NCBI GenBank assembly: GCA_031763025.1
Contig: JASSKH010000007.1
Coordinates: 15,400,080 to 15,464,079 of the forward strand
DNA: 64,000 bases
DNA from: Macrocystis pyrifera
Taxonomy: Eukaryota > Sar > Phaeophyceae > Laminariales > Laminariaceae
Direction: 5' to 3'
A program made the position numbers and the translations under genes. Positions within the stretch are counted from its first letter, which is position 1; the number at the start of each line of letters is the position of its first letter. Positions 47,884 to 60,472 of the stretch are shown one piece after another. The notes beneath the pieces were generated by a model. That model saw only the letters and a program-made list of their open reading frames with translations, had not been told where the DNA came from and did no database searches.

Positions 47884-50800
47884 TCATGCGATCCGCGGCG
47901 CGTCCTGCGATAGTGCAGCGCTTGTTCTTCTCAACACCTGGAGCAGCTGCCGACGAAAAGTGTGTTTCGTCACCAGAGCCTGTACGGCATAGTTCGGTGC
48001 CATCCCCTGCCCCCCCCCGATCGATGCCCTCCCCACTGCCTCCCTCTCTTTCTCGCATAAACGACACCCCAAGCTCGCTCGCATTTCCGAGTCTCCCATG
48101 CCCTCCGCTTGCGCCTCTTCCGCCCCGCCGGACGTGGGCGTGCCTTGAGAGCTACCGCCGCTGTCGCCGCTGCCGCTGCCTCCCCGGCAACAGTCGGCGC
48201 ACAAGGTATGTCCGCAAGGTGTCATGACTTGGGGGTCACGGAATAGGCGGGTGCACAAAAGGCAGGTGAGCACGAGCTCTGTAGCCTCTTCCGCGCCGCA
48301 CAGGTCTTCCACCGTGCGACAAAGCCGCGCTCGGGCAGACTGCACCTGATCTGGAGTGAGGCTTGCCCTAGAGGTCTGAAGGCCCGAAAGGTCTCTCTCC
48401 CGCTCTCGGCGAGCCTGTTCGTCTATCCCCACCAGGCAACGTAGGCGGCTGTTCTCCTCGGTTAAGGAAGCAGTCCTGGGGAATTGAATCGAACCGGACC
48501 GGGGCGGCATGGCATGGTATGGAAGGTTGATTGATTGGTGGCCAGCTCGGCTTTAATGTTCTCTTCGGGAAGTATTCAAGACGTGGTGCTAGCCGTCGCT
48601 TCCGGCTGCCGAAAGCCACTGGCAGCATATACTTCAGCACGGGGCATTCTATTGTTGTCGATACAGAAATAGCACTCGTGGGCCTATCCGCACGTAGTAC
48701 GAACAACGGTTCGGTCTGCCGCGAGCACCCAGTCAGCATCGACCGTCCTAACGCAAGTCCGAAAAATGAGTACCTTTTCATCCAACCGTGGAAATGAACA
48801 CCCGGGGAAAAGCAGACCTAGGTCATTCATTGGCACTGCACTGCCAAAGCTTAACGCAGGAACCACTACCACCTTACTACCCTACCTTTCCTCCATTGCC
48901 TTCAAAGCCCGCGCATGCTCCTCTGTTTCGCCTCGATGGAGCAGAGACAACTCATTCACCAGATTCTCAGACTTCGCCCGGTCCTGGCGCAACTGGGCAA
49001 CATTTTCCTCTGACCTACGGATGTTGACATGATGGCATGGTGGCACAATGTCATGATGGCATGAAAGCGAAATTGAGGTATCATTGACATGTGTTACCGA
49101 CGAATGCTGGCACCCCCAATGCTTCGAGTCGGCACTACTATTCTCGAGGAGGGGGGGGGGTGTCGTTGGTGTAGTAATGGTGTCGTAATAGTGTGCGAGT
49201 GGGGCGTGTCGAAACCACCAAACATGAATACCATGAAAAATCGGCCGTCTAGTTTACCTTTCAAGTGGTTAGTATGCGTGTGGTGTGATATTGCAACGTC
49301 GGATATCCAATCAACAAAATCACCCCATACTGCCTTCCTGGTACGTCATATCTACCGCTACCTTGTCTTTGTTTATTAGTCCAATTGGACAATTGTTCGC
49401 GCATGCGCTGTCACGGGTTATCCAAAAAATGCGACGTATGCTTGGAAACGCCGATATCATTTTCGACGAGTTTGTTCGGGTGCTGTAGAGCTGCATGCCA
49501 AACTCATGTCGAAACGTCGGGGCACATAGTCGGTAGCGAGGAAGAAAATCGTGGACGTACGGTAACGACATTGCCTCCCCCGCGTCACATATAGGCAAGG
49601 TGCCGCCGGACCCCGAGAGGGGGGGTGGTGCCCTCGCAGGGGAGATATGTAAATAAAGCATGTATGTATAGCAGTAGCCAAGCACCAGTACCAACAACAG
49701 TGCCTTGTGTACAATATAGATGCTAGGGTACATGAAAACCGTCCCGACCTTGCGGCGTTGTGACGATACGAGTTAATTTCCTCCGTCCTGACTCTCTCGC
49801 TTTCGGCAAGTTTTGCCCGCAGGTCTCGCACCTGTGCAAGGCAGTGATATCACATGGCCGCCATCGCGCAGTATACAGTATATATCATAAATCATTCCGT
49901 ACAACGTGTATATGACTGGTACAACATAAATTATACCAGGTACTACACACAGCATGCCTGGTACAGTATACCACATAGCTGGTACAGCATACGCAGGAGA
50001 CAGGGCAAGTTTGTGGTCTGTGAGATGCCGTAAGAAGCTGTATTCCTCACAGAAACAGTACTGCGGTGACAGACCAGTCAGTTGGCGGGCGTCCTTAACT
50101 TAGCAGTAAACACGTGCACTTCGAATTCCGCTTGTGCTTCGTAGTGCTCTGTTTTGGGTACTGCAGCGCGACGCTTGAATTTCGTTACGCCCGTGGGACA
50201 AGGGTATGAGTATAAGTGTACACAGTACGGCACTACTGCAGCATGGACATTGCGCGAAATTCGTCACGTTGTGTACGTATTAGTTATATATTTTGGTTAA
50301 GAAGCGCAACGCACGTCTAAGGGGGGGGGCGCATATTTCATGGTATTTAGGAGGATTTCCCACCCGATAAACGGCACGAAAGGTGCGAATCAATATCCCG
50401 CTCCTTGGTCAATGTAGCTGATAAAACTCCCTCAAAACAACAAGCACGGCACTCGATGCTTACCCGTCTTTGTTGATGGCCCACAGCTCCAACCATGTAA
50501 TTGGGGGCCTGGCCAACGTGTCGTGCCACTCACTGTCCAAAAACTCACAACCTGCTAACACTTGTCAGCATCACTCTTATAAATCAGTAAGTGCGTGTGT
50601 ACTGTACCTCGTCCTTCAAGGCTGCCACGTGAGTCCCGTCCGTTTGCTCCATGTTTTCCTTCGCCCCCTCTCCGCCCTCGCCAACATGTTCGCCATCCTC
50701 TCTTCCTTTGCTGCTATTGGGCATCGCACATGCGAGCGTCAGGGGAGGCACGCGACTGCATTCCTCGCCCCGGGCCTGTATCCGCGATAACTGGCGAAGG

Positions 50801-53800
50801 TGACATGCACAGACGGTAGTAAAAGAAAGCGTTTCCACGATTACGAGGAAACAATTTCTTGTTGTGCTACACCCTCCACCCGCCCCGTAGAGAAGGGCAT
50901 CAATGTAGTTAAGTATCAATACATCAAAGCAAGGCGTGATCAACACTGATTCATGGATGACCATGCCTTACACATGGTACCACTCGCAACAAGGACATAT
51001 CACAGCATTACGTCGCAAACGAACACATCGCCGACGCGTACACGACAAGCGCCACAAGCATGAATGGTGAAGTGCTGTGACCAAAGAGAGAGGGGCTAAT
51101 GACACTTGTGGTGATTGTTTTTACTTCGTGAGAGTAATTCAGGCTCTATATCACCTCTTGTGCTGTTTTTTTGGCTGGCGTCCGCTCTAGTCTGCTCCAA
51201 GTCTGCCTTCAGGCGCTGTCCTGCCGCCGAAGCGTCTTGAAACATGCCTTCGTACTTCGAGGCCCTCAGACTTTCACGCTTAAAATGTCAGCCAGCGAAC
51301 GCAAAATCGCAAGGGGCACGAGTAGGATGAATGGAATGGCACAACGGATAAGTGAAACGGCCAACCCTCGCGCACGCTACCACGGCAACCACCACAAAGG
51401 GCGCACGATGCTGCCCCCTTATCATTCCAGTAGCTCATCACTTATGCAGCACTTATATCGAGGTCACTTGGCATGTTGATATTTCAACATTGTGAAGGCT
51501 TTATTATACAGTAGCTCTGTTTTGGCACTCTCTGTTTATGATACCCCAAACAATGAGCGACCGTGGCGTCTTAGTGGTCTGCGATACCTGGCAAGCTTTC
51601 ACGATTCCGGCAAGGTCGAGGTCAACACGCTGCATCCGCTGTCGGTTCTCGAACCCAACCCTTTCGCAGTCATCGATTCTGAGGTTACAAGAAGACATTT
51701 CACAGAGACAATACACCAAGACAGAGACCATTACGTTAGCAAAAGCTATCGCATGCGGCCTGAAAGCGGCGCTGAGGCAACCCAGCATAAAACGGCGGAC
51801 GGCGCACATACAACTATCCATGCTCATGAACCCCCTAGAGCTACCCATCGCATCTTGTCCATGTGCCAAGCACCAAAGTGTGAGTGGTGACTTATATATG
51901 CAGCTGTTCAGCATAGTTATGGGAACACGTAGCCTCCACCCGACCCCGAATATACCGTTCTGTCTGTGAATGACATGATCGTTCGGGTATTCACATTATT
52001 TTTCGAACGATCCTTACATTCACAGACAAATTGGCACGACAGTACGTGTCGAGGCACGGCGGCCATCCCATCAACTTCGTACAGCGCGTTTGCATTGCGT
52101 CGGGCATGTTACACCCCATCTGTATACGAGAAGAGCCTGTAAGGGACAACACTGTTGTGTCAAGCACTTCACAGGTATTATTGTGCCAAGCACTTCACAA
52201 CTATATTTTTTGATGCATGAGTCTACTGCTGTACGGTGTCCGTGACCATGTTGGCGAAATGCCACATGCAATAAGTTTGCTACTTTTCAACGCCTCCAAC
52301 TCTAAGAAAAACGCTGAACATTCACTCTATGACCGGAACGAGCAAAGTAGATGAGGTGATCCTTTTCGCAGTGCGCACCTGAGGCGGCTTTCCTTACGGT
52401 GGTTCTTCAGTCTTTCCCTCATGGTCTCCGTGTCTAGTTTTGCTTGCGTCAGCTCGAGCTGCATCGCCGTTAGGGGTGCCGCCTGCAGCTTTAGTTCGCC
52501 CGAAAGGCAAGCCAATCTTCCCGTCCATCGTTGAAGTACGCCAAAGAGCATTTCCACGCCGCGACAAACCGCAATGGTGTGGGTTATGGTCAGTTTCGAC
52601 GGTAAAGCACAGCACAGCACCGCATAACACAGCGATACAAGCTCATACTACGTGCAAATAGGGCGCCACGAGCGTCGCCGTTTTCCATCGCCGCTGAAGG
52701 TTGGAGCAGCCCACAGATCCGTCCCAGGTCCGGCCAAAATACTGCAGGACCGCTGCTGTATACCCGAATACCGGTACTTTGTTTCGGGGCCTCGCCGTGC
52801 AACCAGACACAGCCAAATGCGACGTATACAGTTTGCATGGAACACAATGCGCTTTTACTGCAGTACGCAGGCGTAGGTGTACCATTTAGTCTATCACATG
52901 CAGGTATTGAACCACCCTCGGTGCTGAGGGCGGGTCTAGCGGAGGTGGAAACCGCATCGATACGTAGCGAAAATCATCATGATGTCACTCGTGGTGTCTT
53001 GTGAATTCTGATTACTTCTACCTGCCTGATTACCGCACGGCTACATTGTAGTAGTAGCAGAAGGAACGCTCTGCTTAAAATCTTACCGGGCCTTGAGGTC
53101 TGCCTTCTCCTTCTCCCCGGCATCAGCTCTGGCTATTGCGCTCAGCTCGTCCATCCGATGAGCTTCTGCCTTTTGAAGCGCGCGCTCTAGCTGGCTTCGA
53201 ATATCTCTGCCGAAAAAATCCGAAAATAACCGAAGGTGCAATATCTGTGATGATCGTTTGTGACCTGTGACGGCAGAGTTTTAGTTCCAGGGCTCCTCTC
53301 CTACCCGCAAATAAAGCCTGGTAACTACAGTAGTTTCTTTTACACACCCTCTTGAGGGGTGCTTGACACTCCGGCCCGCAGCTGCACGCAACATGCGCTG
53401 ACGGCCTAAAGTACGCTCTGCCTGAGTACTACTAGTCTTCCGTAGTTACCTGGTTGGCCTGTTGCATGTGTACTCAATATGATCCTACGGGTAGCGCATA
53501 GCCTTTTCAACCAAGTATGCCCCCCCGCTATTTCTACCCACCCCAAAATAATCAAGCAGCGGCGAATATCGTGCGAGTGTCGCCGCCGCACGGGCCATGA
53601 CGATTTCAATTCCACGCCGTTGTGACTCAGCATTCGATTCCAAGGAATTGTAGAAAACATGACCCGTGAACAAGAATTCTAGTGAGCATGTTGATGGGAT
53701 GGAAAAGGCCTCGCGTGCTTCATGGGCGAGACGAATGATAAGAATGAGACGACCTCACGTGATCCAGTATCGACACGGACCTATTCGCGCGAAGGAGTTG

Positions 53801-54900
53801 CTCTTCGGTGTGCTTCGCTCCCATGGCGGCGGCAGCACTTCTTTCTCCCATCAGAACCACCTCCGTCTTTTCTTCGCACTTCCGTGTCTGCCGCGATCCT
53901 GCGGCGACCTTGCTGGCCAAGATTGCCATGGTGCCGAACACCGACACGTTCTGAACCGGGGCGATATCAGGCACTATCTCGCCCGACCGAAGTTGTTCTT
54001 GGGCAGCTTGTACAGCGTTCGCATTCTCAATGGCCTCTTCGGCCGTCCATAAAACACGGGTGGAATTAGATTATACGATAGCAGTCCAAGGCACCGGCGG
54101 TGGAAAAGCAGGCGAGGGGGGTGGGTCGATGGTCACGCCCGAATAAATGAATGGACAAATGCATGCATGAAGGACCGCAAATAGCATGCAGCTTTAGGTA
54201 CACCGAGATGAGAAAAGTTTGCACCACACATATTGTTTTAATGTTAGCGGCATATATCTCCCCTCACAACTGTGAACTGGTGGTATTTTCAGACCCGACA
54301 AACCGGTACGTGGCGCGTGGCACGTTTTCCAAACCAATTGCTGCAGTAGCGCGCTTACCTTGCAAGGAGGTTATCTCAACATCTTTCACCCGCAGCTGAT
54401 GCGACGGCACGAACACCATCCAGTGAGGCGTATAACATGATCACCATCCAGTGATGCGGCAACATCAACACCATCCAGGGCACAGAGAACATGTAGAGTA
54501 ATGAGAGAGAGAGCGAACGTTACCCAAGGAGTGTTAAAGCAGGAATGGCGATCACAGAAGCAACGGCTGGTCCTCGTTGGCACTGTCAAAAAACAACAAA
54601 CCACAATAATTGCTACCCGACCTTTTGTTGGATCACGATTCTCCCATCTACCATGTACTCGCTTGCAGCGGAGTACGCAACGGTCGCCAGGTTTTGACAG
54701 CGTTTGCACGGCGAGGTGGTGAGGTCAGCTCCTGAGAGAGATCTCGAAATAAATACGCCACCAACCTGTTCTCGAAGCCTGGCCAGCAATTCCTGGTTCA
54801 CTCGTGTTACGTTAGAAAGGTGGACGATGTTCCTCTTGAGCCCATTGCGGAAGGCTTCTTCGTGTCTCGCTCGTTCGTCGGCACCGCCGTCATGTTCCAC
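47884..54900 (-). CDS. Coiled-coil RING-finger protein (multi-exon; 5' end unresolved)
   Basis: Likely E3 ubiquitin ligase. The last exon, 47884-48475, carries a RING-like Cys/His cluster: CLLCTRLFRDP, then CGHTLCADCC, a Gly/Ser spacer, and CRLCEKE, followed by PNYAVQALV, as is common after such rings. It joins in phase to exons 48886-49014 (ENVAQLRQDRAKSENLVNEL) and 49770-49831 (RDLRAKLAESERVRTEE). Further upstream exons with the same Glu/Lys/Arg/Leu heptad character are visible at 50364-50430, about 50608-50756, about 51180-51290, 51588-51678, about 52402-52489, about 53092-53215 (RSQLERALQKAEAHRMDEL), about 53560-53655, about 53742-54045 and about 54771-54899. The phases of these last were not all reconciled and more short exons are likely. 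The long RING spacer is unusual. The N-terminus was not found. Confidence 0.72.
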
Positions 54901-56364
54901 TGAAACAAACACGAGAAGAGACAGAGATAAATACTTAGTCTGTTGGGTTACTGGTAACAGGTTAGGCGAGTTCCTACCAAATTACAGTACTCGCACAGTA
55001 TGCCGCATTACACTCTCCCGCCTTGGACGGCGGGAAACTCAGACCAGTCGGATACACGGGTCGACGTGTCAAAGCCAAGCAGTCTCAACTTATGGGCTCC
55101 TACCGTAGGAGAGTGTATAGAAATGCGTTGATAATTCAACTCAATGTGTCTACTGTACATATACACAGCGTCCTGTATACGACGTTGTTAACTCGAAGTG
55201 ATGTATGCGTGGGAGCAGTCCTCCGATGTTACGTTGTGCTGCTGCATCGTAACTTGAATTTACTGCTACGCATTGGTATAGGCCAGCGCAAACTAAAAAT
55301 GTTGCCCAGTCGGTTATGGGTTGCACTGCAGACCACTCATCGTGGAGAGTGTCGTACACAGCAGTACCTGGTACCTGGTACAGTACTTGATTGAGAATAC
55401 GAGTACCAGGTAATGTTTACTGCTGTGGCGAAGACATTTCGCGAGCTGCAACAGGCGGTTGAGTTTTTACGTCTTATTAGAGCCATATCTTCGCACCTGT
55501 ATTGCAAGTCGGGCACCGGGGCATGAATGACTTTCAACAGGAAATCGATCAAGTTTGATTAGGTGCTCTCCGCCCGCACTTTATCGAGAGACTCGTCGTG
55601 CCTTCTTGCGGCCACATATCCACCCATGAAGTGCACGACATCAGTGTCAGGTGTGAAGGGTAAAGCGAAAGGGCCAGACGTGCGTGTGATGTGTAGTGCC
55701 CGGTAGTCTATTCGTTGAACAAGAGACTCCCGTGTTGGCCGCGTCGTCCGGCAAATTACGATGCGCTAATGCGTACTTCGCCTGCCTGTGCTCTCAGCAA
55801 CACCTTCTCTTTAGGCGAGCAGGAGCTCGCACCTATCTAGATGCCAACCCATGCCGTGTACACCTACAGTCTACACCCATGCAACAACTAGCAGCAGTAG
55901 TTGCACCCTGTGCCGTCTCAAGTGTTCGCAAATCACCTGCTTTTCGAGTGAAGCTTTTAGGAACGAAAGTACGGTTCGTGGGCGCGCCGAGTCTTCTACT
56001 CTCGCATGGTGCTGGAGAGGCCGGCCTCGAAGCGACTTCAACCCTCTGGTGCTGTTGATGATGGTGCGTATCCGTACATACGATCGGTTGCTCTCGGTCC
56101 AACATGGCCATCCAGCCTCCAGTATTCTGCACGTGACCGGGCACTATAACCTGGCGCTTGGTGCTTCGCGTATACCATTCTCGATCCTCGATCTCGTGCA
56201 GTGGCAAAATGCGGCGGGATTTCGTGAACGTTTTAATAACGCCTCCATATATGTCCCACTCCATCATTTCCCATCAGAGTGAACATGAATGCTCTGCACA
56301 AAAAGAACACGAAGTTGCAGCAGGGGGTGCGATAGCTGCCGTATTCGGAAAGAGATAGCATAAC
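54901..56364. other. Region between divergent genes
   Basis: It should contain the 5' end of the coiled-coil/RING gene and the FKBP promoter. A minus-strand ATG near 55626 begins MGGYVAARRHDESLDK before a GTGCGG donor and is a candidate first exon, but its phase does not fit the next exon found. No other gene is supported. Confidence 0.35.
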
Positions 56365-59073
56365 ATGAAGGCAGTGATCGCTTCATTTGTGGGGAGTCTC
56401 ATGGCATCGGAGGCTTTCGTGGTTCCGGCCGTGGTAAGCAGAGGTAAGTAAAAATATGGGGGAAAAGTAACCAGCACACACAAGACACACATTGCAACAT
56501 GAGATGAACGTGGAACATGAGTCCATACGAGCACTACTGCTGTAGCATGTGAACATGACTGCGTCAATACTCGATCCTTCAACATGACAAACCACAGACC
56601 ACGGAACGATCACGGCAGTACCCCGACATCGTGTAGAACGCGCGTGGTTGGTGTGCTATGGTGTAAGCCACGTGTGTTACATGTGGTGAAGTACAGCAGC
56701 AGGCGTCCGGTTCGTGTTGTTCATACGCTAAAAATCTGTATGTACGAAATGAAAGGTTCCGCATGATTTTCAGAGACTGGCCGCGTCGGCGAAGCTGCAT
56801 AGTACAGGTACACAAGTCCATCGACAATCCACATCGACGCCCCGGGAAGTATGTGAATGGGCTGTGATGCTGTGGTGCTGTGATGCCGTGATGCTGTGAT
56901 ATCTTACGAGCTAAGTACGAGTTTAGTCATGACGCATGGGTGCTTCTGCTGACCCCCCACGTGCTTCTTCTGAATCCAACGTACACACGTGCCCCGCCCC
57001 AACGTTGTACCTCGTCGCAGCTTCGACTGCAGGAGCCTCCACCGCCCGCAGGGCCCTCACGTGCTCCGCCTCCTGTTCGGAAGGGCAGACTCGGGTGTCC
57101 TACCTCAAGGCAGTCGGTCTGGCGACAGCGGCCACGGTTGCGACGGTTGTGGCGCCTTCGATTGCGCTGGCTGAGGGGACGCCTGCCGGCGAGGAACCAG
57201 AAGTGAAAATTGGGGAAGAAGTGACCACCGGTAGTGGACTGAAGTACGTGGTGACCGTGGCGGGGAAGGGGGCCAAGCCCGCCGCAGGGAACACGATCAA
57301 AGCACACTACACCGGTCAGTAGCATTGTTGTGGCACTGTTGTGATATTGTGTAGTTTTTCTTTCGGTTTGGACCTGGAGTTTGGGGTGAAGTTCAACACT
57401 CAATACTCAGTACACAACGTCCACACACTCACATTTGACATTTGGCACGTGCTTGACTTGAGTCGTTTTTGTCTCCGGTATGTTGCAGTGTTGGCATATG
57501 CGACGTGGATGTCAATATTTGACAGTCCACGAAACTCTGCCTCCAAAGTCGCCACGATTGGCGATACACGTATCCTACCTACCGCAGCGTCAAGTGTGCT
57601 ACTGCTGTGCCCTACTTCATACTGTAGACCTACCTACTCGTGCAGGCAATAGCTGCACCCCATCGCGAATTTGTTAATTGATAGTCTCAACGTTGACGTT
57701 TGCATCCTGTGTTCTATTGCCGATTTGTTGCTATTAATAACTAGGTTGGCTAAATGGGTTCGGTGAGGACGGCATCAAGTTCGATTCCTCCCGCGACCGT
57801 GGAAAACCGTTCAGCTTCCGTGTAGGCACGGGAATGGTCATCAAGGCATGGGATGAGGCTCTGCTCGACATGAAGGTCAGATGGGTTGACGCGCTCCTAC
57901 GAATGGTATCAAGAATGCTCCATATGGATAAGTTTGGTATTATAGTTTGAAGTTTATTATACGTATATTAATAGTAATATTCACGACGACAGATACGACT
58001 GTGTTCAAGTTCAGAGGTATAATCTCCTTGTGATATGAATAGGTATTCCGTGAGCTATGTTTTGATGGTCAGTAGCAATGAATGGCCTTGTCAGTGTTAT
58101 CCAATCGATGCATATAGCAAGCGGCGTAAATTGCACCGTATGGTTTGTATATGTTTGACGTTACATTTTGGATGGACCGCACATCTGGGATTCGATTATA
58201 TCCCTGGATGATCCCCGATGGTCGCTCTCACGATACTCGTGATCTTTATGTATTTGAGCGCCTGTTAAATCTCTCTATCTGCACAATTTGTTTCGAGCCT
58301 GATCGGTCATACGTGTGACCGATGCAGCATCGTTCCGAGTCAGCCTAACTACTATCCGCGCCACCTCTACTCGACCGATATCCATGGGCCTACACGGTAT
58401 CGAATGCTAATACATCGCGACGTCGTGGGTACGAGAGAGAGTGTCATGCGAGAACACGGAGGAATCCGCTGCAAGCAAAGCGAGAAGCGCGCGACACAAA
58501 CCGATCCTGATACGACTAACCCGCGTCTTATGAACGTGCGCCCTCTGACGCGTCATGGGGATACTGCTATACTGTATTACTTCTAGACGTGGCGGTGAAC
58601 AAGGTCGGAGAGCAGACCCGTTGGCATCGCTTGTCGAAGTTATGAAATTATGCTGCGCCTCTCGCCCGCACAACAGCTGTCTCTACTACTTTTTTCGAAC
58701 CAAAAAAAATGATTGAATGAGACCGAACATTTTGATTGAATGAGACAGCCCGCCGATATGATATTCGCGCGTATGCCAGGGCGGTGCTTTATGGTGTTCC
58801 ACTTCTAGTACCTAATATAGTGCGTGATGCGATATGTACTCGATGCCCTTTTGTACAGCGATCATTTTGAAGGGGTGCAGTGAGTGAATTAGCTTCAGTG
58901 TCGGTTTGGATGTCTGCCTCGATTGCGTTGCCCGCACGGTTCCTCAGATCGGCGAGCGGCGTCAGATCACGGTGCCTCCGCAGTTGGGGTACGGCAGCCG
59001 TGGAGCAGGGGGCATCATCCCCGCCAACGCCACCCTCTACTTCGATGTCGAACTCCTCGGTGTCCAACCTTAA
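56365..59073 (+). CDS. Plastid (thylakoid-lumen-type) FKBP peptidyl-prolyl isomerase
   Basis: Catalyses cis-trans isomerisation of Xaa-Pro bonds. Exons: 56365-56443, 57021-57314, 57745-57875, 58948-59073; 630 nt, 209 aa, phases 1, 1 and 0 agree. Exon 1 encodes a signal peptide ([20 protein letters not shown]) with an ASAFAP-like cleavage motif. Exon 2 adds a Ser/Arg-rich transit region, then a second hydrophobic stretch ([16 protein letters not shown]) ending in an ALA cleavage site, as in lumenal proteins. A true twin-arginine is not seen. The FKBP fold follows: [43 protein letters not shown], and [20 protein letters not shown] to DVELLGV. Most active-site aromatic positions (Y, F, V, I, W) are present. 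It lies head-to-head with the coiled-coil gene. Confidence is high for the family, good for plastid targeting and moderate for the lumen. Confidence 0.94.
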
Positions 59074-60472
59074 GATGTACCTGGTACATGGGTATGGATG
59101 ACGGGACATCGACTGCGCCGCGGCGACTACCTACAGCAGTATTGGCACCGTCATGTTGGAAGAGCGGAAGACAACGCGCAAGACACAAGGATATGTATGT
59201 GCCCCCTTCGGGCCTTTGGAGGAGTGCATGGTGTAGCTGCTGGGAGCCGGGTGAATAGAGAGAGGGAACGCGTATGCAGGAAGGCACGGCGTCGACTTTG
59301 ACCTGTATCACGCATGGTCCGGAAGGAAGGCGTCTGCGCTTGTCGCTGAGGAGCGTCGGGCGTGAATCAACAGTCGAACTACAGACGTATAGGCCGTTTA
59401 CCAGATGGAAAGCGAAGCTTTAGTAGGTGCGAATGACGGAGACCAATGCATGTGCGTTGAATTTAGTTGCCCTGAAGCGTTACCCCTATGCTTTTCGGTG
59501 CAACTTTTGGAAGGCCGTCGGCGGTGAATCCTTGGTCGGACTCACTCTATCAAATAAAGCACGCATCTACAATGCACCGACATTCAACAGACCGCAGCAT
59601 CCCGCGTTGTGTAAATTCGTGGGTTGGATGACATGTATCATGTGTTGAAACGCTTTCTCACACGTACCAGATTTATATCAACTGCGGTCCGAGCACCCGA
59701 ATTCGAAATGTAACTCGATTATCATGCTGCCACCGCCACTGGTTGTAGAGTATGTAGAGCCAGGTGGAATGGCCAGAGAACACTAATGATAGTTGGAGCC
59801 AGGTTCTGTGCCGTACATTACAGTAGTGAAATTTGCCCTTTCAATACGGGCCGCCCTTTGTACACTTAAATTTTTGTCCGAGCACAAATTGACACTGATC
59901 TATTGATAAGATAAAGAAAAGCGTCGCGCCACAAAGGATATCATGCCAGGTAGGAAAAACCAGTCGACGTGCGCTCAGAAAAATATAAAGCCAGACCCCG
60001 CGCAAAAACAGCTACAGCTACGACAATAAGAAGCGTGCAAAGTAAAGCCAATGCACAAACTGCAAGAGGCGTGGCGTAGGTACACCCGGATCCATATCCA
60101 CCACCGTTCGGGGCCAGAAACGCAAGATAATACTGTAATACTGATGTGGTCACAAGATTTGTTGGTAGACAACAACAACAACAACAACAACATATAAACG
60201 ACGTGTTGCCGGAGGCTACTGGTCCATCGCCGTCGAGGCACCACGGACACACTAGATCAGTGTCGTGCTTACTGCAGTAAATAGTTTCCTTTTGTCAGCT
60301 ATGCCTGCCGCAAGTCGGATCGCTGTTTCTGAAGCGTTTCCGCCACAAGTATTAAAACATCTTTACTATCAGATCCCGTTGAATTCAGCCACGACATCTC
60401 TGCACGCGTATAGGTTGTACTACTTTAGCCTTAAGCTACAGTCGTTGTACTACAGTAGTAGCACCTAGCTCC
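59074..60472. other. Convergent intergenic region
   Basis: Between the FKBP stop and the DCC-protein stop. It contains a (AAC)n run near 60170-60192 and TACCTGGTAC just after the FKBP stop. No gene is supported. Confidence 0.5.
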
